Assembly: GCA_017449065.1 (NCBI GenBank)
Contig: JAFSKF010000005.1
Location: 1-57,350, forward strand
Direction: 5' to 3'
DNA from: Bacteroidales bacterium
GTDB lineage: Bacteria; Bacteroidota; Bacteroidia; Bacteroidales; UBA3663
Length of the DNA stretch: 57,350 nucleotides
Made by a program: the position numbers and the translations under genes. Below, piece after piece: positions 17,697-27,500 of the stretch. Numbering within the stretch: the stretch's first letter is position 1; each line of letters opens with the position of its first letter. The notes beneath the pieces are model-generated. The model searched no databases and was not told the origin of the DNA. It was given only the letters and a program-made list of their open reading frames with translations.

Positions 17697-19442
17697 ATGA
17701 AAAAAATTAGCTATCTAATATTCGGTTTGGCATTGGTGGCCTGTCAGGATGATTGGAACGATCATTACGGACAAACCGCCGACACACAATACGGCAACGC
17801 CAGCCTCTACGAAGTGATAGGCGCCCAATCGGAACTGAGCGATTTCTGCCAGGTTCTCGATTCGGTACGTGTATTCGCCAACAATCGCATTACCTCGATT
17901 CATTACAGCGAGATGCTGAACGAGGGTCAGTTCTTCACGGTATGGGCTCCGAAGAACGGTTCGTTCAACAAGGATTCCCTGCTCCGACTCTGTCAGACTT
18001 CGGAAGGAGACTCTCTGGTGGAACTTCACTTCCTGAAGAATCACATCGCCCGTTATACCCACTCGGTGAACGGTAAGGAAGAAGACGTCAGAATGCTGAA
18101 CGCCAAGCAGCTCACCTTGGGTGCCGGTACGTTCGGCAACATGAGAGTTGCAACCAGCAACATTGCAACCAGCAATGGTGTGCTGCACATTCTCGACAAC
18201 CCGGTCTCTTACTATTATAATATTTATGAGGCCCTGGTTTCTCTGCCGGAATATCAGCATCTCGGCAGTTTCCTCCGTTCCTATCAAATCGATGAGTTCG
18301 ACGAAACTCAGTCGTTGGCGATGGGCATCGTGGATGGTAAGACTGTGTATGTCGATTCGGTGTTCTATGCCAAGAACGAACTGCTGGACAAGTACGGTTA
18401 CATCAATTCCGAGGATTCCACCTACTGGATGATTGTTCCTTCGCAGACGCTTTGGGATTCCCTCTATGCAGAGGCAGAGACCTACTACAACTACGGAAGT
18501 CTTAACAAGGCAGACTCTATTCACAACTATTGGAGCCATTACGCCCTGATGCAGGATTTGGTATTCAATCCGAATCCGGATGTCCAGAAATCCATTCTCG
18601 ATTCCATTTGCAGTACCACCTGGAACAAACGCGATGCCGGTAAGTACCACGTGTATTACAACGCCTTCAACGCCGGCGGTCTGTTCACTCAGTTCTCCGA
18701 TTCGATGGTTTGCGCCAACGGCTCCATCTACGAGGTTTCCAGCTGGCCTTTCGTCAAAGAGAAGTCGTACTTTATTCCGATTAAGACCGAAGCTGAAGGA
18801 CGCTACTATGAAGCTGCGGAAACTGCCACAAAGACGTTAGGCATCGATATGCGCAGAGCCTCTGCCGACAGCATTTCGGGCGGTTATATCGTACTGACTC
18901 CGCAAACCGGTACTGATGCGTACTATATCACCTACGAGATTCCAGACGTTCTTTCGGGCTCCTACGACGTGAAAGTGGTCATGCTGCCGAAGTCGGTTTA
19001 CTATTCTAACATCGACCCGAACACCGTAGAAGGCAAGCGTCTGATCCGTCCGGTGAAGTTTTTGGCTGAAATCACTTTCGCAGGCGCCGACGGACAAGAG
19101 TATAAAGTGGATTCCAGACATCGTTATTCGTTCGACGAATCGACACCGGGTTACTACACCCAGCAAGCCAATTCGGCTACCGACTATCCGTTCCTTTTCG
19201 ACTGCAACCTGAATCCGAATGCTGCAGCAACCCGTGCTTTCACCAACAATCCGTTTCTGGTGGATACCATCCAGCTGTGCACGATGACTTTCCCGACTTG
19301 CAACTATGCTCAGAACAAGGTTACCACGCGACTGAAAATAACAAACAATATCGGATCGAAAGAAACGAATACATATAATAATTCTATGTTCATCGACTGT
19401 ATTATCTTCCAACCGCATACGGAATCCGGAAGCAATAACTGA
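17697..19442 (+). CDS. Divergent fasciclin-like lipoprotein (third FAS1 gene)
   Basis: The 581-residue protein has a short lipoprotein signal peptide with Cys16 (LALVAC). The N-terminal half keeps FAS1 features in weakened form: FFTVWAPKNGSFNKDSL near 80 and ATSNGVLHILDNPVSYY near 155. A second degenerate repeat follows to about 375. The C-terminal part (about 385-575) is beta-rich and similar in layout to the end of the preceding protein. The pair looks like an old duplication that has diverged. It lies 37 bases before the second SusC gene. Surface binding is inferred from context. Confidence 0.72.
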   Translation: MKKISYLIFGLALVACQDDWNDHYGQTADTQYGNASLYEVIGAQSELSDFCQVLDSVRVFANNRITSIHYSEMLNEGQFFTVWAPKNGSFNKDSLLRLCQTSEGDSLVELHFLKNHIARYTHSVNGKEEDVRMLNAKQLTLGAGTFGNMRVATSNIATSNGVLHILDNPVSYYYNIYEALVSLPEYQHLGSFLRSYQIDEFDETQSLAMGIVDGKTVYVDSVFYAKNELLDKYGYINSEDSTYWMIVPSQTLWDSLYAEAETYYNYGSLNKADSIHNYWSHYALMQDLVFNPNPDVQKSILDSICSTTWNKRDAGKYHVYYNAFNAGGLFTQFSDSMVCANGSIYEVSSWPFVKEKSYFIPIKTEAEGRYYEAAETATKTLGIDMRRASADSISGGYIVLTPQTGTDAYYITYEIPDVLSGSYDVKVVMLPKSVYYSNIDPNTVEGKRLIRPVKFLAEITFAGADGQEYKVDSRHRYSFDESTPGYYTQQANSATDYPFLFDCNLNPNAAATRAFTNNPFLVDTIQLCTMTFPTCNYAQNKVTTRLKITNNIGSKETNTYNNSMFIDCIIFQPHTESGSNN

Positions 19443-19479
19443 GCCGAAGAGTGAAAAGTAATAATAAAAGATTGAAACT

Positions 19480-22400
19480 ATGAAAAATCTGTTAAAGCAT
19501 ACCCTTTTCACTCTGGCCGCAGCCATGCCTTTGGCTGCACTGGCAGAAGTGACGGCACAGGGAACCATTCGCGACGCACATACCCAATTGCCTCTGGCCG
19601 GTGCGTATGTGCAGGCTTTCAACGACGAAAAAATCTCGACACTGACCGACTCGGCAGGTAATTTCACCCTGTCGGTACCGGACCATGTGACTTCCTTACG
19701 TGTAATTCGTTCCGGATATAATCCGATGCAGATTGCCCTCAACGGACGCACAGAAAACATCGATGCAAATCTGTATCCAGACGCTTTCTCGAACAGGGTC
19801 GGACTGGAGCGCACTTCGCGCCAGAGCCTGTCGGCTGACATTTCGGGCAATACTGCCGATGTTTCGGTCGATGGACAGATCAGTGCCGCGTTGGGCGGAC
19901 AGATCCGTTCAATCAGTCGTGGCGGAGTGCCCGGTATGGGTGCCTACATGTTGTTGGGCGGCATCAACTCATTGAACGCAAACGCTCAGCCCCTGATTGT
20001 ACTGGACGGTGTGATTCTCGATATGCAATATAACCGAAGCACCATGCACGATGGCTTCTATAACAATCTGCTGGCTAATATTTCGGTGGAAGATATCGCT
20101 TCGGTAACCGTATTGCGTAACGGAACCGCCATTTATGGTTCCAAAGGAGCCAATGGCGTGATTCTTATTAACACGAAGCGCAATACTTCCTACAGCACAC
20201 ACATCGATGTTTCGATAGCAGGCAAGATGGAGCAGATGCCGAACCTGCCAGAGATGATGAATGCTTCGCAGTATCGCGGCTACGTCTCCGAACTGTTGGG
20301 CACAACAGGTACGAAGCTGAACGAATTCAAGTTTCTGCGCAATGAGCCTGACTACTATTATTATCGCGTCTATCATAACGATACCGATTGGAGCAAGCAG
20401 GTATATGATGAAGCCTTCTCGCAAACCTATTCGATCAATGTGCAGGGCGGTGACGACATTGCCAACTACAATATTTCTTTAGGCTACTCCAATGCCGAAG
20501 CCACTCTGAAGAAGAACGATTTCACCCGTTTCAACCTCCGTCTGAACTCGGACGTGAAACTCAGCAAAAGCATCAAAGTCCGTCTGGACTTCAGCTATAG
20601 TGACGTGAACCGCGATTTGCGCGATGACGGTGTTGCCGAAAACGTGGATGACAATACCATCACGGCTCCCGGCTTCCTGTCGCTGATCAAGAGCCCGTTC
20701 CTTTCGCCCTACGCCTACGACACCCAAGGCCGAGTTTCTTCCTTCCTGGCCGAAGCCGACGATTATCTGGATGAAGTGATTGGTACCGACGCATCGCTGG
20801 CCAACCCGTCAGCTATCCTGAAATACGGTGATGCCAAGAACAAGAATAACTTCGGCAACCGAATGGTTACCTTGGGCATCTCTCCTAACTTCGAGCTCGG
20901 ACACGGCTTGAACCTCACGGAATCGTTCAGTTTCGTCATGTTCAACACCGACGAAGACTATTTCATTCCGGTCGAAGCCTTACCAACTTATAAAGTGGAA
21001 GGTGTCGGTTATGTCAGCAACAAGAGAACGTCTAATTCTGCTCATCAATATCTGACGACCAGCGACCTGCGTCTTACCTGGGACTGGCAGAAGGACGGAC
21101 ACCAGCTTCACTTGATGGGCGGTTGGCGCTATAATCTTTCGCGCTACCAGATGAATGCGATGCGCGGCTACAACTCGGGTAGCAGAAAGAGTCCGAACAT
21201 GAGTTCTTCACTTGCCTATAAAGGCACAAGCGGTGCAAACGAGAAAGTGACCACTCTGACGTATTACCTTCAGAACGACTACAACTGGGCCGGAAAATAT
21301 TATGTCGATCTCGGCGTAAGCATGGAGGCCAACAGCCGCTTCGGAAAAGATGCAGATGCCCCCATTAAACTGGGCGGCGTTATCTGGGGGCTCTTCCCGT
21401 CTGCCAGCGCTTCCTGGGTTGCCAGCAACGAAGAATGGTTCCCCAGCAACCGATGGATCAACTATCTGCGCCTGAATTTGGGTTGGGATATGTCGGGCAA
21501 CGACGATTTGGATCTCAATGCCTCGAAGACCTATTTCAAGGCCGTCAATATGCTTTCAACCATCGATGGCACTGTAGTCGGAAACATCGGCAACACCTCA
21601 TTGAAGTGGGAAACCACCAAACGTCTGACCTGGGGTGCTGACCTAAATCTATTGGACAATCGTCTGGCTCTTTCTACCCATTTCTTCAAAAGCCAGACAG
21701 AAGATCTGCTCTCGCTGCAACACCTCTCCTATCTGACGGGTATCGACAATAACTGGACCAACGGCGGGGAGCTGGAGAATACCGGATTCGACATAAATGC
21801 CCAGGTCAAGCTGGTTAACACCCGCAACTGGCAATGGGAACTTGGTTTGAGTGTAGGTCATTACAAGAACAAGGTAACCAAGCTGGCTTCCGGCACACTT
21901 GAAACCAATCTCTACGGTGCAGATGTCCTGACAAAGGTAGGCGAGTCGGTAGGTGTCTTCTACGGCTACAAGACCGACGGCGTATTTGCCACTACGGCTG
22001 AAGCCGATGCTGCCGCTCTCTATCTGAGTGACAAGACAGGTGCTCACAAGTATTTTGCTGCCGGCGACATGAAGTTTGTTGATCAGGATGGCAATCACGA
22101 GATCAACAAAGACGATCGTGTGATCATCGGCAATCCGAATCCGGACATCTACGGCAACATCTCCACACATTTGCAATACAAGAGATTGGCCTTGAATATG
22201 GCATTCACCTATTCTTTGGGCAATGATGTATATAACTACCAGCGCTCCATTCTGGAAAGCGGCAGCCGGTTCTACAACCAGACCAAGGCTTTGCGTGGCC
22301 GCTGGAGCACCGAAGGACAGGTTACAGATATTCCGCGTATCTCCTACGAGGATGCGATGGACAACAACCGCTTCTCCGACCGATGGATTGAAGACGGCAG

Positions 22401-22629
22401 TTACCTCCGTCTCAAGAACGTGACCCTCAGCTATAAGTGGGACTTCGATTACCGCTTCCTGCAAGGTATCACCATCTGGGGATCTGCCGACAATCTGTTC
22501 ACACTTACCAAATATTTGGGTAGCGATCCGGAGTTCTCTGCTTCGAACAATGTTCTTTGTCAGGGCATCGATCGCGGACTTCTGACCGCCAGCCGTTCAT
22601 TCAGTGTAGGATTAAAGATTAATTTGTAA
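19480..22629 (+). CDS. SusC/RagA-like TonB-dependent outer-membrane transporter (second copy)
   Basis: The 1049-residue protein has a signal peptide (to about residue 22) and a carboxypeptidase-regulatory-like domain, TAQGTIRDAHTQLPLAGAYV, at about 25-100. The plug has QPLIVLDGVILDMQY and VLRNGTAIYGSKGANGVILI at about 165-245, and a large barrel follows. I see no clear TonB box of the EVVV type, unlike the first SusC. The last residues NL follow SFSVGLKI. It pairs with the SusD gene 5 bases downstream. It is clearly not a recent duplicate of the first SusC, so the two complexes may take different lengths or decorations of xylan (inference). Confidence 0.94.
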   Translation: MKNLLKHTLFTLAAAMPLAALAEVTAQGTIRDAHTQLPLAGAYVQAFNDEKISTLTDSAGNFTLSVPDHVTSLRVIRSGYNPMQIALNGRTENIDANLYPDAFSNRVGLERTSRQSLSADISGNTADVSVDGQISAALGGQIRSISRGGVPGMGAYMLLGGINSLNANAQPLIVLDGVILDMQYNRSTMHDGFYNNLLANISVEDIASVTVLRNGTAIYGSKGANGVILINTKRNTSYSTHIDVSIAGKMEQMPNLPEMMNASQYRGYVSELLGTTGTKLNEFKFLRNEPDYYYYRVYHNDTDWSKQVYDEAFSQTYSINVQGGDDIANYNISLGYSNAEATLKKNDFTRFNLRLNSDVKLSKSIKVRLDFSYSDVNRDLRDDGVAENVDDNTITAPGFLSLIKSPFLSPYAYDTQGRVSSFLAEADDYLDEVIGTDASLANPSAILKYGDAKNKNNFGNRMVTLGISPNFELGHGLNLTESFSFVMFNTDEDYFIPVEALPTYKVEGVGYVSNKRTSNSAHQYLTTSDLRLTWDWQKDGHQLHLMGGWRYNLSRYQMNAMRGYNSGSRKSPNMSSSLAYKGTSGANEKVTTLTYYLQNDYNWAGKYYVDLGVSMEANSRFGKDADAPIKLGGVIWGLFPSASASWVASNEEWFPSNRWINYLRLNLGWDMSGNDDLDLNASKTYFKAVNMLSTIDGTVVGNIGNTSLKWETTKRLTWGADLNLLDNRLALSTHFFKSQTEDLLSLQHLSYLTGIDNNWTNGGELENTGFDINAQVKLVNTRNWQWELGLSVGHYKNKVTKLASGTLETNLYGADVLTKVGESVGVFYGYKTDGVFATTAEADAAALYLSDKTGAHKYFAAGDMKFVDQDGNHEINKDDRVIIGNPNPDIYGNISTHLQYKRLALNMAFTYSLGNDVYNYQRSILESGSRFYNQTKALRGRWSTEGQVTDIPRISYEDAMDNNRFSDRWIEDGSYLRLKNVTLSYKWDFDYRFLQGITIWGSADNLFTLTKYLGSDPEFSASNNVLCQGIDRGLLTASRSFSVGLKINL

Positions 22630-22634
22630 ACGCT

Positions 22635-24347
22635 ATGAAAAAGATATTTTATTGTGCCGCTGTTGGAACTTTGCTGTTAGCAACCACCAGTTGCGAAGAC
22701 ATGCTCAGTCCGGAATCGGATCTGGTAATGTATGAGGAAGACAACCAGCTCAATTCGGTGAACGATACTTTGTTCAGCGTGATAGGCGTGGTGAACCTGA
22801 TGCAGAAGGTTGCCGACAAGACTAATCTGCTGGGCGAAGTTCGAGGTGACCTTGTGACTGTGACAGCCGATGCTACCACCGACTTGCAGGCTTTGGCGAA
22901 TTTTACCGCCGATGTGAACAATGCCTACAACCAGCCGCAGGATTACTATGCTATCATCAACAATTGCAACTACTTCATCGAAACCGCCGATACCACCTAT
23001 ACGAAACGCGGCAAGAAGGTCTTCGAGCGCGAAATGGCTGTCATGCACACCTTCCGTGCCTGGGCTTACCTCCAGTTGGCCATCAACTACGGACAGGTTC
23101 CTTTCTACACACAGTTCTTAGGTACTGAGAACGATGCACAAGAGGTGATGAAACAGCCATACAAGGGCATTACCGAAATCTGCAACTGGCTGATTGATGA
23201 TCTCTCTCCGTGGGCTACAGTGCTTCCACTCAGCTACGGTACCCCGGGCGGTCTTCCGTCCGAGAAGTTCTTCATTCCGACCCGACTCATGCTCGGAGAG
23301 TTATGCTTGTGGAGCGGTCGTTATCAGGAAGCCGCTCAATGGTATCATGACTTCCTGACCAACACCGACGATCCTCGTCCGATTACTACTTCAAATGCTG
23401 CTTACTGGTCAACTGCAACAAATCCTTCGACCATGATTTTCAGTTCGCATAGTAATGCCTTCAGCCAAAGTTCAAGCGAATGGCTGACATTCATTCCGAT
23501 GGAAAGCAATGTCTTCGACGGTACCGTCAGCTACTTGCAGGATCTCTACAATTCCACCTCCGAGAATTATTACTTCTACGAACTGACCTATTCTCAGGCG
23601 TTGGTAGATCTGTCGGCAAGTCAGTCCTATTATTACATATATGAAGAGAACCATGTGCGCGATACCGTCTGCATGACTTCCGACTCGATTGTTAATAATC
23701 TCATCACCGATGATAAACAAGTAGGAGATCTCCGTCTGTTTGCCATTGCTTCGGCACAAAGCCTGAACAATAGCGGAACATCGAAATACAATGATACATA
23801 TCAGAACATCCGCAAGTTCCAAAGTGATCATGTCTGCCTGTACCGTCTGCCGATCATCTATCTGCACTATGCCGAAGCCCTGAACCGTGCAGGCTTCCCG
23901 ACTGCCGCCTTTGCCGTGCTGAAATATGGTCTCTCGAACGAAACCCTGAACCGTACAACGGGCAACCCGATCAATGCGGATGAACTTGCCAATATCGGCA
24001 ACCTGATCACCTTCAGCTCATACATCTTTACCGCCAGCAACACCTGGGGTATTCATGCTCGTGGCTGCGGTGATGTCGAAGCCAATCCGGAATATGAAAT
24101 CCCGGTTCTGACGTCCGCTTCCGATACGACACAATGGGTGGAAGACCGTATCATCGAGGAACTTGCTCTGGAAGGATGCTTCGAAGGACAGCGCTACTAC
24201 GACCTGCTGCGTGTTGCATTACGCCGCAACGATGCGAACTATCTGGCCAGCAGAATAGGACGCCGCAATGGTTCCAGCCGAGTGGATGCAACACTGACAA
24301 CCAAACTCCGGCAGCCTTCAAACTGGTATTTGCCATTACGCGAATAA
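22635..24347 (+). CDS. SusD/RagB-like glycan-binding lipoprotein (second copy)
   Basis: The 570-residue protein has a lipoprotein signal peptide ending LATTSC (Cys20). It shows SusD features: an early AWAYLQLAINYGQVPFYTQF block near 140 and the late EELALEGCFEGQRYYDLLRV block near 513. It is the last gene of the seven-gene operon. No hairpin terminator is evident after it, and the next gene has its own promoter within 100 bases. Confidence 0.92.
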   Translation: MKKIFYCAAVGTLLLATTSCEDMLSPESDLVMYEEDNQLNSVNDTLFSVIGVVNLMQKVADKTNLLGEVRGDLVTVTADATTDLQALANFTADVNNAYNQPQDYYAIINNCNYFIETADTTYTKRGKKVFEREMAVMHTFRAWAYLQLAINYGQVPFYTQFLGTENDAQEVMKQPYKGITEICNWLIDDLSPWATVLPLSYGTPGGLPSEKFFIPTRLMLGELCLWSGRYQEAAQWYHDFLTNTDDPRPITTSNAAYWSTATNPSTMIFSSHSNAFSQSSSEWLTFIPMESNVFDGTVSYLQDLYNSTSENYYFYELTYSQALVDLSASQSYYYIYEENHVRDTVCMTSDSIVNNLITDDKQVGDLRLFAIASAQSLNNSGTSKYNDTYQNIRKFQSDHVCLYRLPIIYLHYAEALNRAGFPTAAFAVLKYGLSNETLNRTTGNPINADELANIGNLITFSSYIFTASNTWGIHARGCGDVEANPEYEIPVLTSASDTTQWVEDRIIEELALEGCFEGQRYYDLLRVALRRNDANYLASRIGRRNGSSRVDATLTTKLRQPSNWYLPLRE

Positions 24348-24361
24348 AAAATCAAAAATAT

Positions 24362-24413
24362 TGGTTACAATTTTTATTTACGATGTTTCAAAATTGATAG
24401 GATGTGTTACAAA
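24362..24413. promoter_or_regulatory. Putative operator: three repeats at exact 21-bp steps
   Basis: GGTTACAAT starts at 24363, TGTTTCAAA at 24384 and TGTTACAAA at 24405, so the steps are 21 and 21 bp. Each is nearly palindromic around its central W. The last ends 28 bases before the -7 box and abuts the expected -33 region, a placement typical of an activator touching RNA polymerase. The same motif occurs in two pairs between GH43 and the first FAS1 gene. Confidence 0.65.
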
Positions 24414-24441
24414 TTTTTTAAAATATTTGGATAATACATCC

Positions 24442-24449
24442 TATCTTTG
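24442..24449 (+). promoter_or_regulatory. -7 box of the promoter for the 1284-residue secreted protein
   Basis: TATCTTTG followed by CACC is a perfect TAnnTTTG box. No canonical TTTG lies at the usual -33 distance, consistent with dependence on an activator. The leader would be about 55 nt. Confidence 0.7.
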
Positions 24450-24510
24450 CACCGTCAAATCGACAAAACTTTAACTAATCCATAACATTATTCACCAAAT
24501 CTCAAAAGTC

Positions 24511-27500
24511 ATGAAAAAAGTTCTACTTTCTCTTGCAGCAGCGGTCGCAGCTTTTTCGGCCAACGCTCAGGTATTAGACTTCGGATTCGAAACGGAATTT
24601 GCAAACGGTGACGTTACCAACTGGGAGCAATATCCGGAATCACAATTCAATTGGCAGGCTGAGGGCGGTCGCACCGGTAATTACTCACTGGGCGTTTCGA
24701 CTGTCGGTACCGCTAATCGCTGGGAGCGTGTTGTCGCTTTCAAGGGTCTCCAGATGGAGAGTAACAAATCTTATCGCGTCAGCCTTTGGGTAAAGGGAAC
24801 AGGCGCTTTGAACGTAGCTCTCATGCAGGGCGACTGGAACGCTGATATGCCTCTTTTGGCTGGCAACGGCGAGACCTATGTTCAGCAGGTTTATGACGCT
24901 ACTATTAATGATGCAGCCGCTTACAAGCGCGTATCATTCGTATTCTGGCATCCAACAGAGGAAATCCAGAATCAGTTCTATGCAAAGTTCCACACCGACA
25001 ACGAAAAAGCTGCCGGCGAATTTCTTCGTCTCTCCTTCACCGGTGAAGGTCAGTACAATGTCGATGATGTGCTGATTGAAGAATCAACTGTTCAGAGCAT
25101 CGTTTGCAACGGCGACGCCATCCGCGTTACTTTCGGCTATGCTACCAACGCTGCCAACTTGGCAGAAGCTGCCGGCGGCACACTGGTTCTCGACAAATCA
25201 GCCGTAACCGTTAAGGTCGATGGCGAAGTTGCTACCGTAGAATCTGTGGAAATCAAGAACGACGGAAACCTCTACATTTTCTTGGATAGCGAGAACTACG
25301 CGCTGACCGAAGAAAACGTTGTTTCCGTAAGCTTCACCAACCCTGGTGATCTGGTTTACACCACTACTACAGCTCCTGAGTGCTGGGAGAATCCTAACTG
25401 CGCCGTTTATAGTTTCACCGATGAAGCCGGTTTGTTCGACGAGGACTTCCAGGCAGAATCTGTTGCATACGAGGAAGCAGAACTGGTAAGTTCAACTCCT
25501 GCCGACAACTCTTTCGAGTGGGATTACGACATCAATACTTTCTCTTTCACATTCAACAAACCAGTTTGGGCAAACGCTCCTGAGAACGGCAAACCAACCG
25601 CAGTTCTTTCTAACGGCCAAGATTTGGATGAAAACCTTGAGGTCGTTGAATTCGAAGGCTGCCAGACAACTTTGACCTTCAAGCGTCCTGCCGGTGCCGC
25701 TGCATTGAGCAAGGGTACATATTCTATTTCTGTTGACAACGTAGCCAACGAAAAGGACGTAGCAACAACCACACCTATCGTAATTACCTTCGAAGTAGGC
25801 AAGGTTCAGGTAAGCAAGACCACCTATACTTTGTTGGCAGACGGTCAGGTCGGCAGCGAAATTGCTCCTCTCGGCGGCTGGCAAATCAACAACGAGGGTG
25901 AAATGCGCTATGCTGACGCTTCTTACGGTTCAGGTCCTCGTTTGTTCGAATTCACCAACTCAACCGTTGCAAAAGCAATTTATTTCCGTACCGGATTCGC
26001 CGGTGGTGAAGGTGCCGGTTATGTAACTTACGGCGATTCTGCAGACTTCGAAATGACCTTACCTGCTGGTGAGATTGAATTCCGTGCTATTGTTGCAGCT
26101 TGGAAGAATTCCGGATATGCTCTTAAGGTCGAAATTCTCGATCCGAATGGTAATGCTGTTGCTGAGTCTTCATTCTCTGTTACAGCTAACGCAGGCGGCA
26201 ATAGAGATGCTATCGAATTCCAGAAAGTTCCTATTCGCTTCAATTGCCCAGGTGGCAAGTTCACCTATAAGGTTTCTATCGAAGATCAGGCCGGACAGCA
26301 TGAGGCTCTCTGCGGTGGCTACGAAGTTTACAGCTACGAAGAGACCGAAGGCGAGAAGACCGAGAAGGAAGTACTTGTTGACGGCACCTTTGCTGACGTA
26401 AACGACAACTGTATTCCTGCTGCAGGTAGCGGCTGGCGCATTCACCGTGGAGATGCCATCCGTACTCCTGGTGCCAATGGTGGCTGGGGTGGTAACTGCG
26501 TAACCGGCGGTGGCGGACCTCGTGTATTTGCTTTGTCTTACAAGGGCCTGGCTGGCAAGGGCGTTTATCTCGATGGCGGTACTAACAATATCCTGACCTA
26601 TGGTGAGTTCCTGACCTATAATGCAGACGGCGAAGAAGTTGAAGAAAAGACGCTCACTCTTCCTGCTTCGAAGGTTCAAATTACCTTCTACTCTGCCCTT
26701 TGGAAGGCAGAAGGTGTGAAGTATTTCTTTGAGATTATTCCTCAGGAGGAAGGCTTCAGCGGAACTCCTATCTTCACGAAGAGCGAAGTTATTGAATCTG
26801 CATCTCCATCGGGCGACAAGACGCTGGCCAGCGTTGAGGCTATGAAGACTCAGTTCTTCTACACTGCTCCTGCAGAAGGCAAATATCTGCTCCGCTTCTA
26901 TACAAATGGTGAAGGCTTTATCGGCAACATCTCTGTTGAAACCGTAGCTTCTCTGGCTGTTCAGTACAAGCAGCTCCTGGAAGAAGCTCTGGATCCTGCC
27001 AAGGAAGAGTTGGAAACTGCAATGGCTAACGACCTCTATGCCGGCGAGACCCGCGATGCATTGGATGCAGCCATCAAGAAATGCACTAATCCGGACTTCC
27101 ACACAGCACAGGAATACATCGACGCTATCGCCGAATTGGAGCAGCTCGTTAAGGCTATGGCAACTCGCCGCGTAAACATTAATAACTACGCAAGCAAGTT
27201 GGAGGCTCTGCAGGCTTCTGTTGACGGAACGACCGAAAAGTATCAGGCTCTTGAGGCTTACAAGCAGGCAGTAGATCTCCTGGCTGAGTTCGCCGAGGTT
27301 GCTCCTGAGACTCTGGATGACGAGAAGTTGGCTAAGGCTATTGGCGATATTGATTTCATCGCACAATATCTGAAGAATATGGCAGGCGCCTGCACCAACT
27401 TCCTGATTGCTCAGATTACCGAATTGGCAACTGCTATCGTAGAACTTGATAGCGAAACCGCAGAAGGCGAGATTATCGTTGCTGCCAATAACGCACTGAC

